From Roseivirga sp. 4D4 (GTDB taxonomy: Bacteria > Bacteroidota > Bacteroidia > Cytophagales > Cyclobacteriaceae): a stretch of DNA of 64,000 bases. Both the position numbers and the translations under genes were made by a program. Numbering within the stretch: position 1 is the first letter of the stretch; each line of letters begins with the position of its first letter. The stretch lies in the NCBI RefSeq assembly GCF_001747095.1, contig NZ_MDGP01000001.1, forward strand, positions 2,525,001-2,589,000. Direction: 5' to 3'. The notes beneath the pieces were generated by a model. That model saw nothing but the letters and a program-made list of their open reading frames with translations. It did not search any database and was not told the origin of the DNA. Of the stretch, positions 1 to 8,390 are shown in pieces.

Positions 1-391
1 CTACCAACTTGAAACGCTCACATCCACGGCATTCGATTACCGAACCCAATAACAAACGGATTAAAAAACGGGAGTCTGAAGAGCCTCCTTTAGCTTCTTC
101 CATCAGTTGATGGATATACACATCAGGCTCCATTTTAGAGGGAAGTGGCACATTTTTCTCTTTCATTACTTCATATACCTGTTGAAAATGCTCCAACTCC
201 TCTAGGGCAGTATCAATAAGATCTGGAATGATAAAATCGCGATCAGGATACTTCGCAATCAAGCTCATGGCCATGGCAGATGCTTTTCGTTCGCAATCCG
301 CATGATCCTGCAAAAAGGACGGAAAATCGTTCATCACCGCATCTATCCACTCTTGTGAAGATGCACTTAATACTTCAACAGAATACTTCAT
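1..391 (-). CDS. miaE: tRNA-(ms2io6A)-hydroxylase (MiaE-like), 3' end cut by the window
   Basis: The gene reads from ATG at 391 down to the window edge, giving 130 residues without a stop. MiaE is a non-haem diiron enzyme with a ferritin-like fold that hydroxylates the isopentenyl side chain of ms2i6A at position 37 of certain tRNAs. The visible part carries the family's pattern: DHADCERKAS near residues 29-38, then TALEELEHFQQVYEVM with the EELEH diiron-ligand helix, then ECRGCERF near residues 120-127, where MiaE has its second ligand helix. Only the C-terminal helices are missing, because of the window edge. The assignment rests on this motif order recalled from the family, not on a search. 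It lies just downstream of the FKBP gene on the same strand, 62 bp away. Confidence 0.85.
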   Translation of the reverse strand, partial: MKYSVEVLSASSQEWIDAVMNDFPSFLQDHADCERKASAMAMSLIAKYPDRDFIIPDLIDTALEELEHFQQVYEVMKEKNVPLPSKMEPDVYIHQLMEEAKGGSSDSRFLIRLLLGSVIECRGCERFKLV

Positions 392-453
392 TCAATTCAT
401 TCATTGCAGATGGAGGTTCACAAAGAGTCTCCTTGTAATAAAAGTAATCGAAT

Positions 454-969
454 TCAGAATATTTCTAGCACGTCTATCCTTATCCTGAGTATTTCATTTC
501 TCTCAAGTCCAAACGCAGGAGTATTCCGATAAGCCAGTGTCGAAGGGACATAGAAGGTACCCTCAGCACCAACGTTCAAGAGTGATGTCCCGATTTCGTA
601 ACCCTCAATAACAGTACCGGTACCTAACAAATACTTGAAAGGTCCATAACTTCTACTCGCAGAATAAATTCCATTAGCTCTGGCCAGATCTTCATTGGTG
701 GTATCGATAAGTCTACCTGATAATGTATAGATGTCATATTGTGTCGTGACAGAATCCCCATTAATTGGAAAATCGCCATTACCGGTATTATTAACAGAGT
801 ACCTTATTCCTGAAGGGTGAATTTGAACCGTTTGCCCATTGTCTGAGAGATGAGCATCAATTAACCCTAAGTCAATTTGCAACTGGGCCACTGGGTCGTA
901 GGGTTCTTCATCTGAGTTATTACAAGAGCAGACTAAGGCGATAACGGCAAGGAATATTAACTTTTTCAT
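454..969 (-). CDS. FKBP-type peptidyl-prolyl isomerase lipoprotein
   Basis: A 171-residue protein starting at MKKLIFLAVIALVCSC. This start is preferred over an upstream in-frame one at 1020 because it places a lipoprotein signal peptide at the N-terminus, with Cys about 16 as the lipidation site. An FKBP-like domain follows from roughly residue 50: GDSVTTQYDIYTLSGRLIDTT, then PFKYLLGTGTVIEGYEIG, then VGAEGTFYVPSTLAY and a final ILRIRIDVLEIF strand. This is the usual order for FKBP proteins (the flap before VIEGWEEG-like, then AYG-like). FKBPs speed cis-trans isomerisation of prolyl bonds. As a lipoprotein it should sit in the periplasm or outer membrane. The expected AYG motif reads AYRNTPAFG, so the active-site loop is a little divergent. 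Confidence 0.85.
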   Translation of the reverse strand: MKKLIFLAVIALVCSCNNSDEEPYDPVAQLQIDLGLIDAHLSDNGQTVQIHPSGIRYSVNNTGNGDFPINGDSVTTQYDIYTLSGRLIDTTNEDLARANGIYSASRSYGPFKYLLGTGTVIEGYEIGTSLLNVGAEGTFYVPSTLAYRNTPAFGLERNEILRIRIDVLEIF

Positions 970-1100
970 TGAGTGTTGTTTTGATACTATGATAAAATAA
1001 ACTGATCTCCATTGACACATGTTCTGGCCGAAGGTTAAACTTTGCTAATCCAATTGTTAAAAAAATAAAAATTACCCCCGCACCAGATATTTCACAACAT

Positions 1101-2348
1101 TTGCAAAAGGTGAACAAAACAGCTGAGCTTTATATCAATAATTACTTCAAGAGATTTGCTTCCAGAAAGCCGATCATTGATCAGCCCATAAACTCCACTT
1201 GTGGACTGATCATTGTGATTCCCTGTTATAATGAACCAGACCTCATCGGCACACTGAACTCTTTGACATCCTGTTATCCTCCCAGTTTTCCAATAGAAGT
1301 AATCATTGTGGTAAACCAAAGTGAAATCACCGACTTGGAAGTAAGGGTACAAAACCTCAGAACTATAGAGGCCTTCAAAAAATGGAACGGGTCAATAAAG
1401 CATCAAAACTTAGACTTCCATTTGATTGAAGCATTAGACATGCCGAAAAAGCATGCCGGAGTTGGCTTGGCACGAAAGACAGGTATGGATGAAGCATTAA
1501 GGCGATTTGATGCTATTGGTATAGATGGGACCATCGGTTGTCTCGATGCAGATTGCAGGGTGTCAAAAAATTATTTGACGGAAATAGAAGAGAAGTTCGG
1601 AAAGTCAAATGCTGGTTTGGGCGAAGTCCATTTCGAACATCAATTCAAACTTGAAAGGAATGAGAAACTTAGAAAAGGGATTATCAATTATGAGCTTTTT
1701 CTATACTACTATGTAGAAGGCCTAAAACAGGCAGGTTTTCCTTTTGCCATCCAAACGATCGGTTCGTGTATGTTGGTCAAGGCATCCACTTATGCTAAGC
1801 ATGGAGGTATGAACAAACGCAAGGCAGGAGAAGACTTTTATTTCCTTCATAAAATCATCCCACATGAAGCGTTTATTGAAATAAACGATGCGACTGTATA
1901 TCCGTCCTGTCGTACTTCAGATCGTGTGCCTTTCGGAACTGGAAAAGCTCAGCAGGATTGGTTAGATGAAGGTTCAGACGATTACCTGACCTATGACCCA
2001 AGGGTATTTAAAGAACTCAGGGTATTGATTGACGCAGTAGATCAATTTTTTGAATATCGTCTAGAAGCCATTATCGAACAACTCCCTAAAATCCCAAGAA
2101 CCTTTGTTCAAACTTATGGGTACGAAGGAAAGATCAACTTGATCAAGTCAAACTGTAAAAACCTCGAGCAATTTCGAAAGCAGTTCTTCATTTGGTTTGA
2201 TGGGTTTCTGTGTATGAAATTCGTGCACTTTGTGCGGGATAATTACTTTGAGAATATACCTATTCAACTGGCGGTCCAACGGTTAATGAAAACCGAAGGA
2301 GACTGCCAATCCATGTTAGAAGACATTAGGGTTAAAGTCCGTTCTTGA
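1101..2348 (+). CDS. Glycosyltransferase family 2 protein
   Basis: About 415 residues. There is no ATG near the N-terminus; the start is TTG at 1101 or GTG at 1110, and the frame opens only after a TAA at 1035. The GT-A fold is indicated by LIIVIPCYNEPDLIGTLNSL near residue 36, GCLDADCRV near residue 148 (the metal-binding DxD region) and AGEDFYFLHKI near residue 240, matching the ED motif before the acceptor site in GT2 enzymes. The C-terminal 150 residues are helical with no clear transmembrane segment, so this is not an obvious membrane synthase. The sugar donor and acceptor cannot be told from sequence. It is followed 74 bp later by htpG and is divergent from the FKBP gene. Confidence 0.8.
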   Translation: MQKVNKTAELYINNYFKRFASRKPIIDQPINSTCGLIIVIPCYNEPDLIGTLNSLTSCYPPSFPIEVIIVVNQSEITDLEVRVQNLRTIEAFKKWNGSIKHQNLDFHLIEALDMPKKHAGVGLARKTGMDEALRRFDAIGIDGTIGCLDADCRVSKNYLTEIEEKFGKSNAGLGEVHFEHQFKLERNEKLRKGIINYELFLYYYVEGLKQAGFPFAIQTIGSCMLVKASTYAKHGGMNKRKAGEDFYFLHKIIPHEAFIEINDATVYPSCRTSDRVPFGTGKAQQDWLDEGSDDYLTYDPRVFKELRVLIDAVDQFFEYRLEAIIEQLPKIPRTFVQTYGYEGKINLIKSNCKNLEQFRKQFFIWFDGFLCMKFVHFVRDNYFENIPIQLAVQRLMKTEGDCQSMLEDIRVKVRS

Positions 2349-2422
2349 CAATATGTCACCCTTTCTCCATTGGTATGGCATTTGATATTGTGGCGACAGA
2401 ATAAAACAATGACAAAATAGCT

Positions 2423-4318
2423 ATGCAAGAAAAAGGTACTATCTCGATTCACACCGAGAACATTTTTCCCATCATTAAGAAGTTCCTCTATTCAGATCAT
2501 GAAATCTTTTTGAGAGAGCTTGTTTCCAATGCAGTCGATGCTACTCAAAAACTCAAAAGACTGGCATCACTAGGAGAATATACCGGAGAAGTTGGCGAAA
2601 CTAGGGTTGAAGTAGCTGTCAATAAAAAGAAAAAAACCATCACCATTAGCGATAGTGGTATTGGTATGACGGCCGAGGAAATAAAAAAATACATCAACCA
2701 AATTGCCTTCTCTGGCGCGACCGAATTCGTTGAGAAATTCAAAGATGCTGGAGATGCCAAAGAGATCATCGGTAAGTTTGGTCTAGGTTTCTACTCTGCC
2801 TTTATGGTAGCTGGTAAAGTTGAAATAGACAGTTTGTCATATCAGGAAGGTGCCGAGCCAGCCAAATGGATTTGCGATGGCAGCACTGAGTTTGAAATCA
2901 AAGCTGGCAAGAGGAAAACACGTGGTACAACCATTACGCTTCACGTAAATGATGATTCCGAGGAGTTCTTGGAAGAAATGCGTATCCAGAACATCCTTGA
3001 CAAATACGCTAAGTTCTTACCGATCGAAGTAAAATTTGGTGAGAAAGATGAGTCAGTGGAAGATGGAGAAGACAAAGAGGGTAAGAAGAAATATAAGACC
3101 GTCAAGGTTGATAACATCATCAACAACACTACTCCTATCTGGACAAAGTCTCCTTCTGATCTTTCAGATGAAGATTATATCAAGTTCTACAAAGAGCTCT
3201 ATCCATTTCAGGAAGATCCATTATTCTGGATTCACCTGAATGTAGACTACCCATTTGAATTGACAGGTATTCTCTACTTCCCGAAAATCAAGAATGACTT
3301 TGAGGTTCAGAAGAATAAGATCCAGCTCTACTCTCGCCAGGTGTTCATCACAGACGAGGTAAAAGATGTTGTACCTGAATTCTTGATGTTACTACACGGT
3401 ATCATTGACTCACCAGACATTCCTTTGAACGTTTCTAGAAGTTACTTACAGTCTGATGGAAACGTGAAGAAAATCAATGCCTATATCACCAAGAAAGTAG
3501 CAGACAAGCTGGGTGAACTCTTCAAAAAAGAACGTGAGTCTTACGAAAGCAAATGGGATGATATCGGGCTTTTTGTAAAGTATGGAATGCTCTCAGAAGA
3601 GAAGTTTTATGACAAAGCGAAAGACTTCGGTTTGGTGAAAAACACCGAAGGCAAGTACTTCACTATCGATGAGTACCAAAAGCACATTGAGACGAATCAG
3701 ACGGATAAGGACGACAACAAAGTTTGGTTATATTCTTCTCACCCTGCCAAGCAGGACAGCTTTATCACTGCTGCGACAGATAAGGCATATGATGTGCTGG
3801 TCTTTGATACGCCAATTGATAGTCACTTCATTAATCATATGGAGACCAAGCTTGAAAAAACTCAAATCAAGCGAGTGGATGCAGATAACGTAGACAAGCT
3901 GATCGACAAAGACGAAAAGCGTGAGTTAGTGATTTCTGAGGAGCAGAAAGAAGGGCTCAAAGGAGTTTTTGAAAAGGCGATCAATAATGGAACCTACAAA
4001 GTCTCAATCGAGCCATTATCTCCTTCAGATGCCCCTGTGACAGTGACCATGCCTGAATTCATGAGAAGAATGAAAGAAATGCAGGCTACTGGAGGTGGCG
4101 GTGGATTCAACATGTTTGGATCAATGCCTGATACCTATGATGTATCAGTAAATGGTAATCACCCATTAGCTGATAAAATCATCAGTGCTAAAACAGACAA
4201 AACGAAAGAGAAAGTAGCAAAACAGGCATTTGACCTAGCTTTACTGTCTCAAGGGCTTCTAGAAGGCAAAGACCTGACTGAGTTCATTAAGAGAAGCACG
4301 GATATCTTGAGTAAGTAA
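2423..4318 (+). CDS. htpG: Molecular chaperone HtpG (Hsp90)
   Basis: A 631-residue cytosolic Hsp90 chaperone, the usual bacterial length. The N-terminal GHKL ATPase shows FLRELVSNAVDA near residue 30, DSGIGM near residue 80 and GKFGLGFYSAFMV near residue 118, which form the nucleotide pocket. The middle domain carries FPKIKNDFEVQKNKIQLYSRQVFITD with the catalytic-loop Arg, and PLNVSRSYLQ. The C-terminal dimerisation domain ends GKDLTEFIKRSTDILSK. HtpG remodels client proteins in an ATP cycle with DnaK. The Gly-rich stretch GGGGGFNMFG near residue 555 lies in the C-terminal domain. A strong terminator follows, so the gene is probably its own unit. Confidence 0.97.
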   Translation: MQEKGTISIHTENIFPIIKKFLYSDHEIFLRELVSNAVDATQKLKRLASLGEYTGEVGETRVEVAVNKKKKTITISDSGIGMTAEEIKKYINQIAFSGATEFVEKFKDAGDAKEIIGKFGLGFYSAFMVAGKVEIDSLSYQEGAEPAKWICDGSTEFEIKAGKRKTRGTTITLHVNDDSEEFLEEMRIQNILDKYAKFLPIEVKFGEKDESVEDGEDKEGKKKYKTVKVDNIINNTTPIWTKSPSDLSDEDYIKFYKELYPFQEDPLFWIHLNVDYPFELTGILYFPKIKNDFEVQKNKIQLYSRQVFITDEVKDVVPEFLMLLHGIIDSPDIPLNVSRSYLQSDGNVKKINAYITKKVADKLGELFKKERESYESKWDDIGLFVKYGMLSEEKFYDKAKDFGLVKNTEGKYFTIDEYQKHIETNQTDKDDNKVWLYSSHPAKQDSFITAATDKAYDVLVFDTPIDSHFINHMETKLEKTQIKRVDADNVDKLIDKDEKRELVISEEQKEGLKGVFEKAINNGTYKVSIEPLSPSDAPVTVTMPEFMRRMKEMQATGGGGGFNMFGSMPDTYDVSVNGNHPLADKIISAKTDKTKEKVAKQAFDLALLSQGLLEGKDLTEFIKRSTDILSK

Positions 4319-4340
4319 TTCCTAGCTCTCACAAAATTGA

Positions 4341-4375
4341 ATACCACGTCCTCCAAAGGATGTGGTATTTTTTTT
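4341..4375 (+). terminator. Rho-independent terminator after htpG
   Basis: Hairpin with arms ATACCACgTCCT and AGGAtGTGGTAT around a CCAA loop (4341-4367), followed by an unbroken run of nine T. It lies 22 bp past the htpG stop. Confidence 0.9.
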
Positions 4376-4429
4376 GCTTCAAAAACTAAATAGCTTGCGC
4401 GCAGTTTGTATCAGTAAATAATTACCCAC

Positions 4430-5401
4430 ATGAAGTACTTGATCGGCATAACCCTCATTCTATCTTGTTTTGCAAGTCTGGCTCAGGAAAAAACCCTCGT
4501 AACTATTCGCCAAGAAGGTTTTGGGAACAAACATGGGTTGAAATTGATTTTCGGCAATCAACTCACCGAATCTAACGATAAAGGTGATATCCTTTTTAGT
4601 AAGGAAATGGAGATTACTGAGCCCACCTATGGCATGATCCTGAATAAACAGAATAGGTATTCTGGGTTTTGGCTTGAACCTGGTAAAGGAGAAGTAATTA
4701 TTAAGAAGAAAGGCTTTCCACAAAACACTATTGTTAAGGGTTCTAAAAGTCATCAGGTATATCAAAGCCTGAAGTTTGCTGAAGATAATGATGCTTTTAT
4801 TAAGGCCTTTATGAGTCATAAAGACAATAGCATTGCGATCGGTGTGCTGAACTCAACCTTCAAATTTCAAGATTTCGCCAAGGAAGAGTTACAAAGCATG
4901 TATGACGCGGTTAGTCCTGACAAGCAAGAAGGACTGTCTTATGTAAGAGCCCACCTTAACACTTTTGGACTTGATAAGGTGAAAGTAGGTGCTCAGGTTC
5001 TAGACTTTGAGGGTACGGATCAAAACGGCAATACTTTTAAGACTCAAGACTACAGAGGGAAGTATCTACTGCTCGACTTTGCCTCAACAGGCTGTGGCCC
5101 CTGCTGGACAGGCTATCCTGGTATGATAGAGGAAACTAAGAAGTATGAAAACCTACAAGTACTCACTTACAATGAAGACGAAGAAATAGAAGCTTGGAAT
5201 CAAATTGCTGCAAGAAGGGACATCGAATTACCTTGGCCAGTGCTTTGGAAGGGTAATGATAAACTTGAAGTATTCGAACGTTATAATGTAGAAGGATGGC
5301 CCCTTCATTTTCTGATCTCCCCTGAAGGAAAAGTGATCGACTCTTGGTATGGCTCAGGATCGAAACAAATTACAAAGACATTGGAGAAGCATCTAAAATA
5401 G
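4430..5401 (+). CDS. Secreted TlpA-family thiol-disulfide protein
   Basis: 323 residues with a Sec signal peptide (MKYLIGITLILSCFASLAQ). The C-terminal half from about residue 185 is an AhpC/TSA-Redoxin type thioredoxin domain: GAQVLDFEGTDQNGNTF, KYLLLDFASTGCGPCWTGYP with the CxxC redox pair (CGPC near residue 222), and VEGWPLHFLISPEGKVI with the cis-Pro loop (here Trp-Pro). The N-terminal 180 residues resemble the DUF4369-type domains often fused to such proteins in Bacteroidota; that part is inference. It probably acts in periplasmic disulfide reduction or cytochrome c maturation-like chemistry. A perfect hairpin follows 60 bp downstream. Confidence 0.82.
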   Translation: MKYLIGITLILSCFASLAQEKTLVTIRQEGFGNKHGLKLIFGNQLTESNDKGDILFSKEMEITEPTYGMILNKQNRYSGFWLEPGKGEVIIKKKGFPQNTIVKGSKSHQVYQSLKFAEDNDAFIKAFMSHKDNSIAIGVLNSTFKFQDFAKEELQSMYDAVSPDKQEGLSYVRAHLNTFGLDKVKVGAQVLDFEGTDQNGNTFKTQDYRGKYLLLDFASTGCGPCWTGYPGMIEETKKYENLQVLTYNEDEEIEAWNQIAARRDIELPWPVLWKGNDKLEVFERYNVEGWPLHFLISPEGKVIDSWYGSGSKQITKTLEKHLK

Positions 5402-5549
5402 ACGCCCGCTAGCGAACAATACCGTTCTCTTTAGGACAGCTGAGAACGCCTATAATGAATCAAAACATCGATTAAATATATTAATCGATGTTTTTTAGTT
5501 GGCACCCTATTTGGCTTGGTTGAACCAAAAAATCCTAAATTGATCTGCC
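5402..5549. repeat. Upstream region shared with the second permease gene (copy 1)
   Basis: This 148-bp stretch resembles 8241-8390 upstream of the paralogous permease. Both carry AGCGAACAnTAnCGTTCT, whose GAAC-N6-GTTC core lies at 5414-5427 here and 8254-8267 there, 136 and 137 bp before the respective ATG. Both also carry AGTTGGCACYCTATTTGGCT about 40-50 bp before the start. The conserved spacing says the 5' region was duplicated together with the gene. The shared motifs are candidate promoter or operator sites. Confidence 0.75.
5462..5496 (+). terminator. Perfect 14-bp hairpin, probable terminator of the TlpA-like gene
   Basis: AAAACATCGATTAA (5462-5475) and its exact complement (5481-5494) enclose the loop ATATA; the right arm ends in a T-run. 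The matching position in the second copy (around 8310-8335) has lost the palindrome, so it is not needed for permease expression. Confidence 0.75.
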
Positions 5550-8051
5550 ATGCTATCTAATATGTTAACCATTGCCTGGAGAAATGCCATCCGTCATAAG
5601 CAATTCACTTTACTTAATATCCTCGGTCTATCCATTGGTATAACCGCTTCCCTCCTTATTGGGTTGTATGTGCTAAATGAATTGTCTTACGACAATTTTC
5701 ATGAAAAGGCAGATCGCATATACCGTATCAACCAATCGAGGGTCTGGGGCGATTGGAATGAAGAGTTTGGTTCAACCGGTCCGAATCTAGCCGTAGCACT
5801 AAGGTCTGATGTACCTGAATTCGAAGAAGTAACAAGAATTCAATCACCTGGGAGACAATTAGTATCCTACCAGCCAGATGGGGGAAATGTTGTCTCTTTT
5901 CGAGAGCGTAAAATTTTCATTGCTGAAGAAAACTTCTTCAATGTCTTCACTTTCCCACTTTTAAAGGGCAATCCTGATCAGGCGCTATCCAATCCACTAA
6001 GTGTAGTGATCACAGAAGAAATGGCATCCAAGTATTTCGGTGATGAAGAGCCCATCGGTAAAACATTAAAAATCGATGAAGAAAGAGGAGAGTCGAGAGC
6101 CTTCATCGTCACCGCGGTTATCGAAAATGTGCCCACCAATTCACATATCCAGTTCGATATGCTCACCTCCATGAGCAGCTACCCAAAAATTAAGAGACGA
6201 GAATTCCAGTGGATGTGGACACAATTTGGCACCTATGGACTTGTACGTTCAGGCAGCAATATCAAGGCATTAGAAGCTAAAATTCAAGCAATTCCACCGA
6301 AATGGGCCGGTGTACGTGCACTAGGAAAAACCTTCGATGAGTTTGTTGAGGGCAAAGAATGGAAACTATTCATGCAACCCATCAGAGATGTTTATATAAA
6401 TTCCTCTTCGAGTGGCAATAGATTTGGCCCATCTGGTAGCTATGTCTATGATCAAATTTTCGGGGCTGTGGGGCTACTCATTCTGTTACTCTCAAGCATC
6501 AATTTTATGAATTTGTCAACCGCTCGCTCGGCAAATCGTGCTAAGGAAGTCGGCATCCGAAAGACATTCGGATCTCCAAAAAAGGCGCTTATCAGACAGT
6601 TCATGTTTGAGTCCGTCATGTTTGTGCTCGTGAGTACTATCATAGCCATAGTGGCAACAGAGTTCTCACTAGGTGCCTTTAACACGCTCGCCAATACCCA
6701 TCTTTCGCTACACTCCAAATTAGTGGACCCATCATTCATAGCGCTTTTAGGAGGGTTCATACTGCTCCTAGGTATAGCTACCGGAAGTTATCCTGCTTTT
6801 TATCTCTCCTCCTTTAACCCTATCGAAGTGCTCAAAGGAAAATTAAGTACTGGCTTTAAAGGGAAAACTGTAAGAAATGGACTAGTAGTCTTTCAATTTA
6901 CAATAACGATTGCTTTAATCATTTGTGCCCTATTTGTGCATAAGCAATTGGACTATGCATCTAAGGAAAACTTGGGCTTTGATACCGATAACATACTGCA
7001 AATCCATAACATAGAGTTGCTAAACGATAATAATAAGGAAACCTTCCAAACCTTATTGAAGTCGAATACTGCCTTTGAAGCAATAGGCCTCTCAGACGCT
7101 GTTCCTCCCAATATATGGGGAGAAGATAACTATAAACCGGCTGATGATATGGAAAACAAAGGCATAAACCTCAGTAGGCTTAGGACTACTGAAGAGTATT
7201 TGAACATGCTGGATTTAGATTTTATAATTGGCCGCAGTTTTGACAAAACGCTAGAAACCGACAAATACAAAGTCATTCTAAATGAGACCGCTGTAAGAGA
7301 TTTAGGCTGGGGCATTAAGGAAAACTATACTGAAGATTCACCCATTGGAAAACAGATTGATTTCGTAGATAGTGGTCAAACGCCTCCTTTCGAAGTAATT
7401 GGTGTTGTGAAAGATTTCAATTTTAACTCTGTGAAGTATGAAATTAGCCCACTATTAATTGTTCATGAAGACAATGATCGCATGTGGGAAAGTGGGCGTG
7501 ATTTTATTTCCATCAGATTAAATAAGGACTTTGTTCAAAAGTCATCAGATCTTTCGGCTCTACTAAAGGATGTTGAAAGCAAATTATCGGATGTGAATCC
7601 AGGAGTACCTTTCGAATACTCTCTGATGGATCAGAACTTTGAAGCCCAATTCAGAACCGAACAACAAATGGGTCAAGTACTGAATGTCTTTACTGCTATG
7701 GCATTGAGTATCGCTTGTCTTGGTTTGTTTGGTTTAGCTGCTTTCTCTGCAGAACAAAGAAAAAAGGAGCTAGGTGTTAGAAAAGTGCTTGGTGCATCAG
7801 TCTATAGACTCATGTATACTTTCACATCTGAGTTCACTGTTTTGGTTCTAATTGCACTATTGATCGCGAGTCCTCTTGCCTATTGGTTTGTAAAAGACTG
7901 GCTAACTAATTTTGCTTACACAACTCCAATCACACCACTCGTATTTATTGGAGCTGCTATTGGATCACTTGGTTTAGCGTGGATTACGATAAGTTTTCAA
8001 TCTCTGAGAGCCGCCAACAGAAACCCTGTAGAGGTTTTAAGGGATGAGTAA
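5550..8051 (+). CDS. ABC transporter permease, FtsX/MacB-like (paralogue 1)
   Basis: 833 residues with the two-block layout of large FtsX-like permeases. There is one transmembrane helix near residue 20 (LLNILGLSIGITASLLIGLYV), a periplasmic MacB-PCD domain to about residue 290, then three helices (VGLLILLLSSINF..., FESVMFVLVSTIIAIV, IALLGGFILLLGIATGSYPAF). A second helix, periplasmic domain and three-helix block follow to the end. RSANRAKEVGIRKTFGSPK and EQRKKELGVRKVLGAS are the paired cytoplasmic coupling signatures. No ATPase gene is next to it, so it must share one made elsewhere or act in an unlinked complex. Such proteins are usually linked to export of peptides, lipoproteins or drugs; the substrate is unknown. 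It is highly similar to the next gene. Confidence 0.9.
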   Translation: MLSNMLTIAWRNAIRHKQFTLLNILGLSIGITASLLIGLYVLNELSYDNFHEKADRIYRINQSRVWGDWNEEFGSTGPNLAVALRSDVPEFEEVTRIQSPGRQLVSYQPDGGNVVSFRERKIFIAEENFFNVFTFPLLKGNPDQALSNPLSVVITEEMASKYFGDEEPIGKTLKIDEERGESRAFIVTAVIENVPTNSHIQFDMLTSMSSYPKIKRREFQWMWTQFGTYGLVRSGSNIKALEAKIQAIPPKWAGVRALGKTFDEFVEGKEWKLFMQPIRDVYINSSSSGNRFGPSGSYVYDQIFGAVGLLILLLSSINFMNLSTARSANRAKEVGIRKTFGSPKKALIRQFMFESVMFVLVSTIIAIVATEFSLGAFNTLANTHLSLHSKLVDPSFIALLGGFILLLGIATGSYPAFYLSSFNPIEVLKGKLSTGFKGKTVRNGLVVFQFTITIALIICALFVHKQLDYASKENLGFDTDNILQIHNIELLNDNNKETFQTLLKSNTAFEAIGLSDAVPPNIWGEDNYKPADDMENKGINLSRLRTTEEYLNMLDLDFIIGRSFDKTLETDKYKVILNETAVRDLGWGIKENYTEDSPIGKQIDFVDSGQTPPFEVIGVVKDFNFNSVKYEISPLLIVHEDNDRMWESGRDFISIRLNKDFVQKSSDLSALLKDVESKLSDVNPGVPFEYSLMDQNFEAQFRTEQQMGQVLNVFTAMALSIACLGLFGLAAFSAEQRKKELGVRKVLGASVYRLMYTFTSEFTVLVLIALLIASPLAYWFVKDWLTNFAYTTPITPLVFIGAAIGSLGLAWITISFQSLRAANRNPVEVLRDE

Positions 8052-8091
8052 CTACTAGACAAGGAATTCATTAACAAGAAGTATAATGCCC

Positions 8092-8198
8092 GTCATTCTG
8101 AACCCGCCTGCGCATGGCAAAGGCAGGTTTTAGAATCTCAAGATTGGAATTAGTGAAGATGTACAAACCCTGAAATACCCCGAAGTTTCGGGACAGGG
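8092..8198. repeat. Dispersed intergenic repeat fragment with nested hairpin
   Basis: The 339-bp gap between the two permease genes has no gene. It begins with CGTCATTCTGAACCCGCCTG...TAGAATCTC, which resembles the CGTCATT...GAATCT units of the array at 30.6-31.4 kb. The part at 8168-8198 forms a nested hairpin: CCCTG/CAGGG outside CCCGAA/TTCGGG. These CGTCATTCTGA/CCCGAAGTTTCGGG elements are, from memory, widespread between genes in Bacteroidota. The rest of the gap is the duplicated promoter region. Confidence 0.6.
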
Positions 8199-8240
8199 TG
8201 ATGTAAACCTGTCATTTGAGACGAACCTACTTTTTATTTA

Positions 8241-8390
8241 ACCGACCGTCAGCGAACACTAGCGTTCTTCAAAGGACGGCCAACTTAATCACGCAATGTC
8301 AAAACCTTCGAATAGACACTAGAATAAGGCATTCCTAGTTGGCACTCTATTTGGCTACTACGAATCATTAATTCATTAAATTGATATCTC
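8241..8390. repeat. Upstream region shared with the first permease gene (copy 2)
   Basis: This is the counterpart of 5402-5549. GAAC-N6-GTTC at 8254-8267 and AGTTGGCACTCTATTTGGCT ending near 8355 match copy 1 in order and spacing. The terminator-like palindrome of copy 1 is not kept here. Confidence 0.75.
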
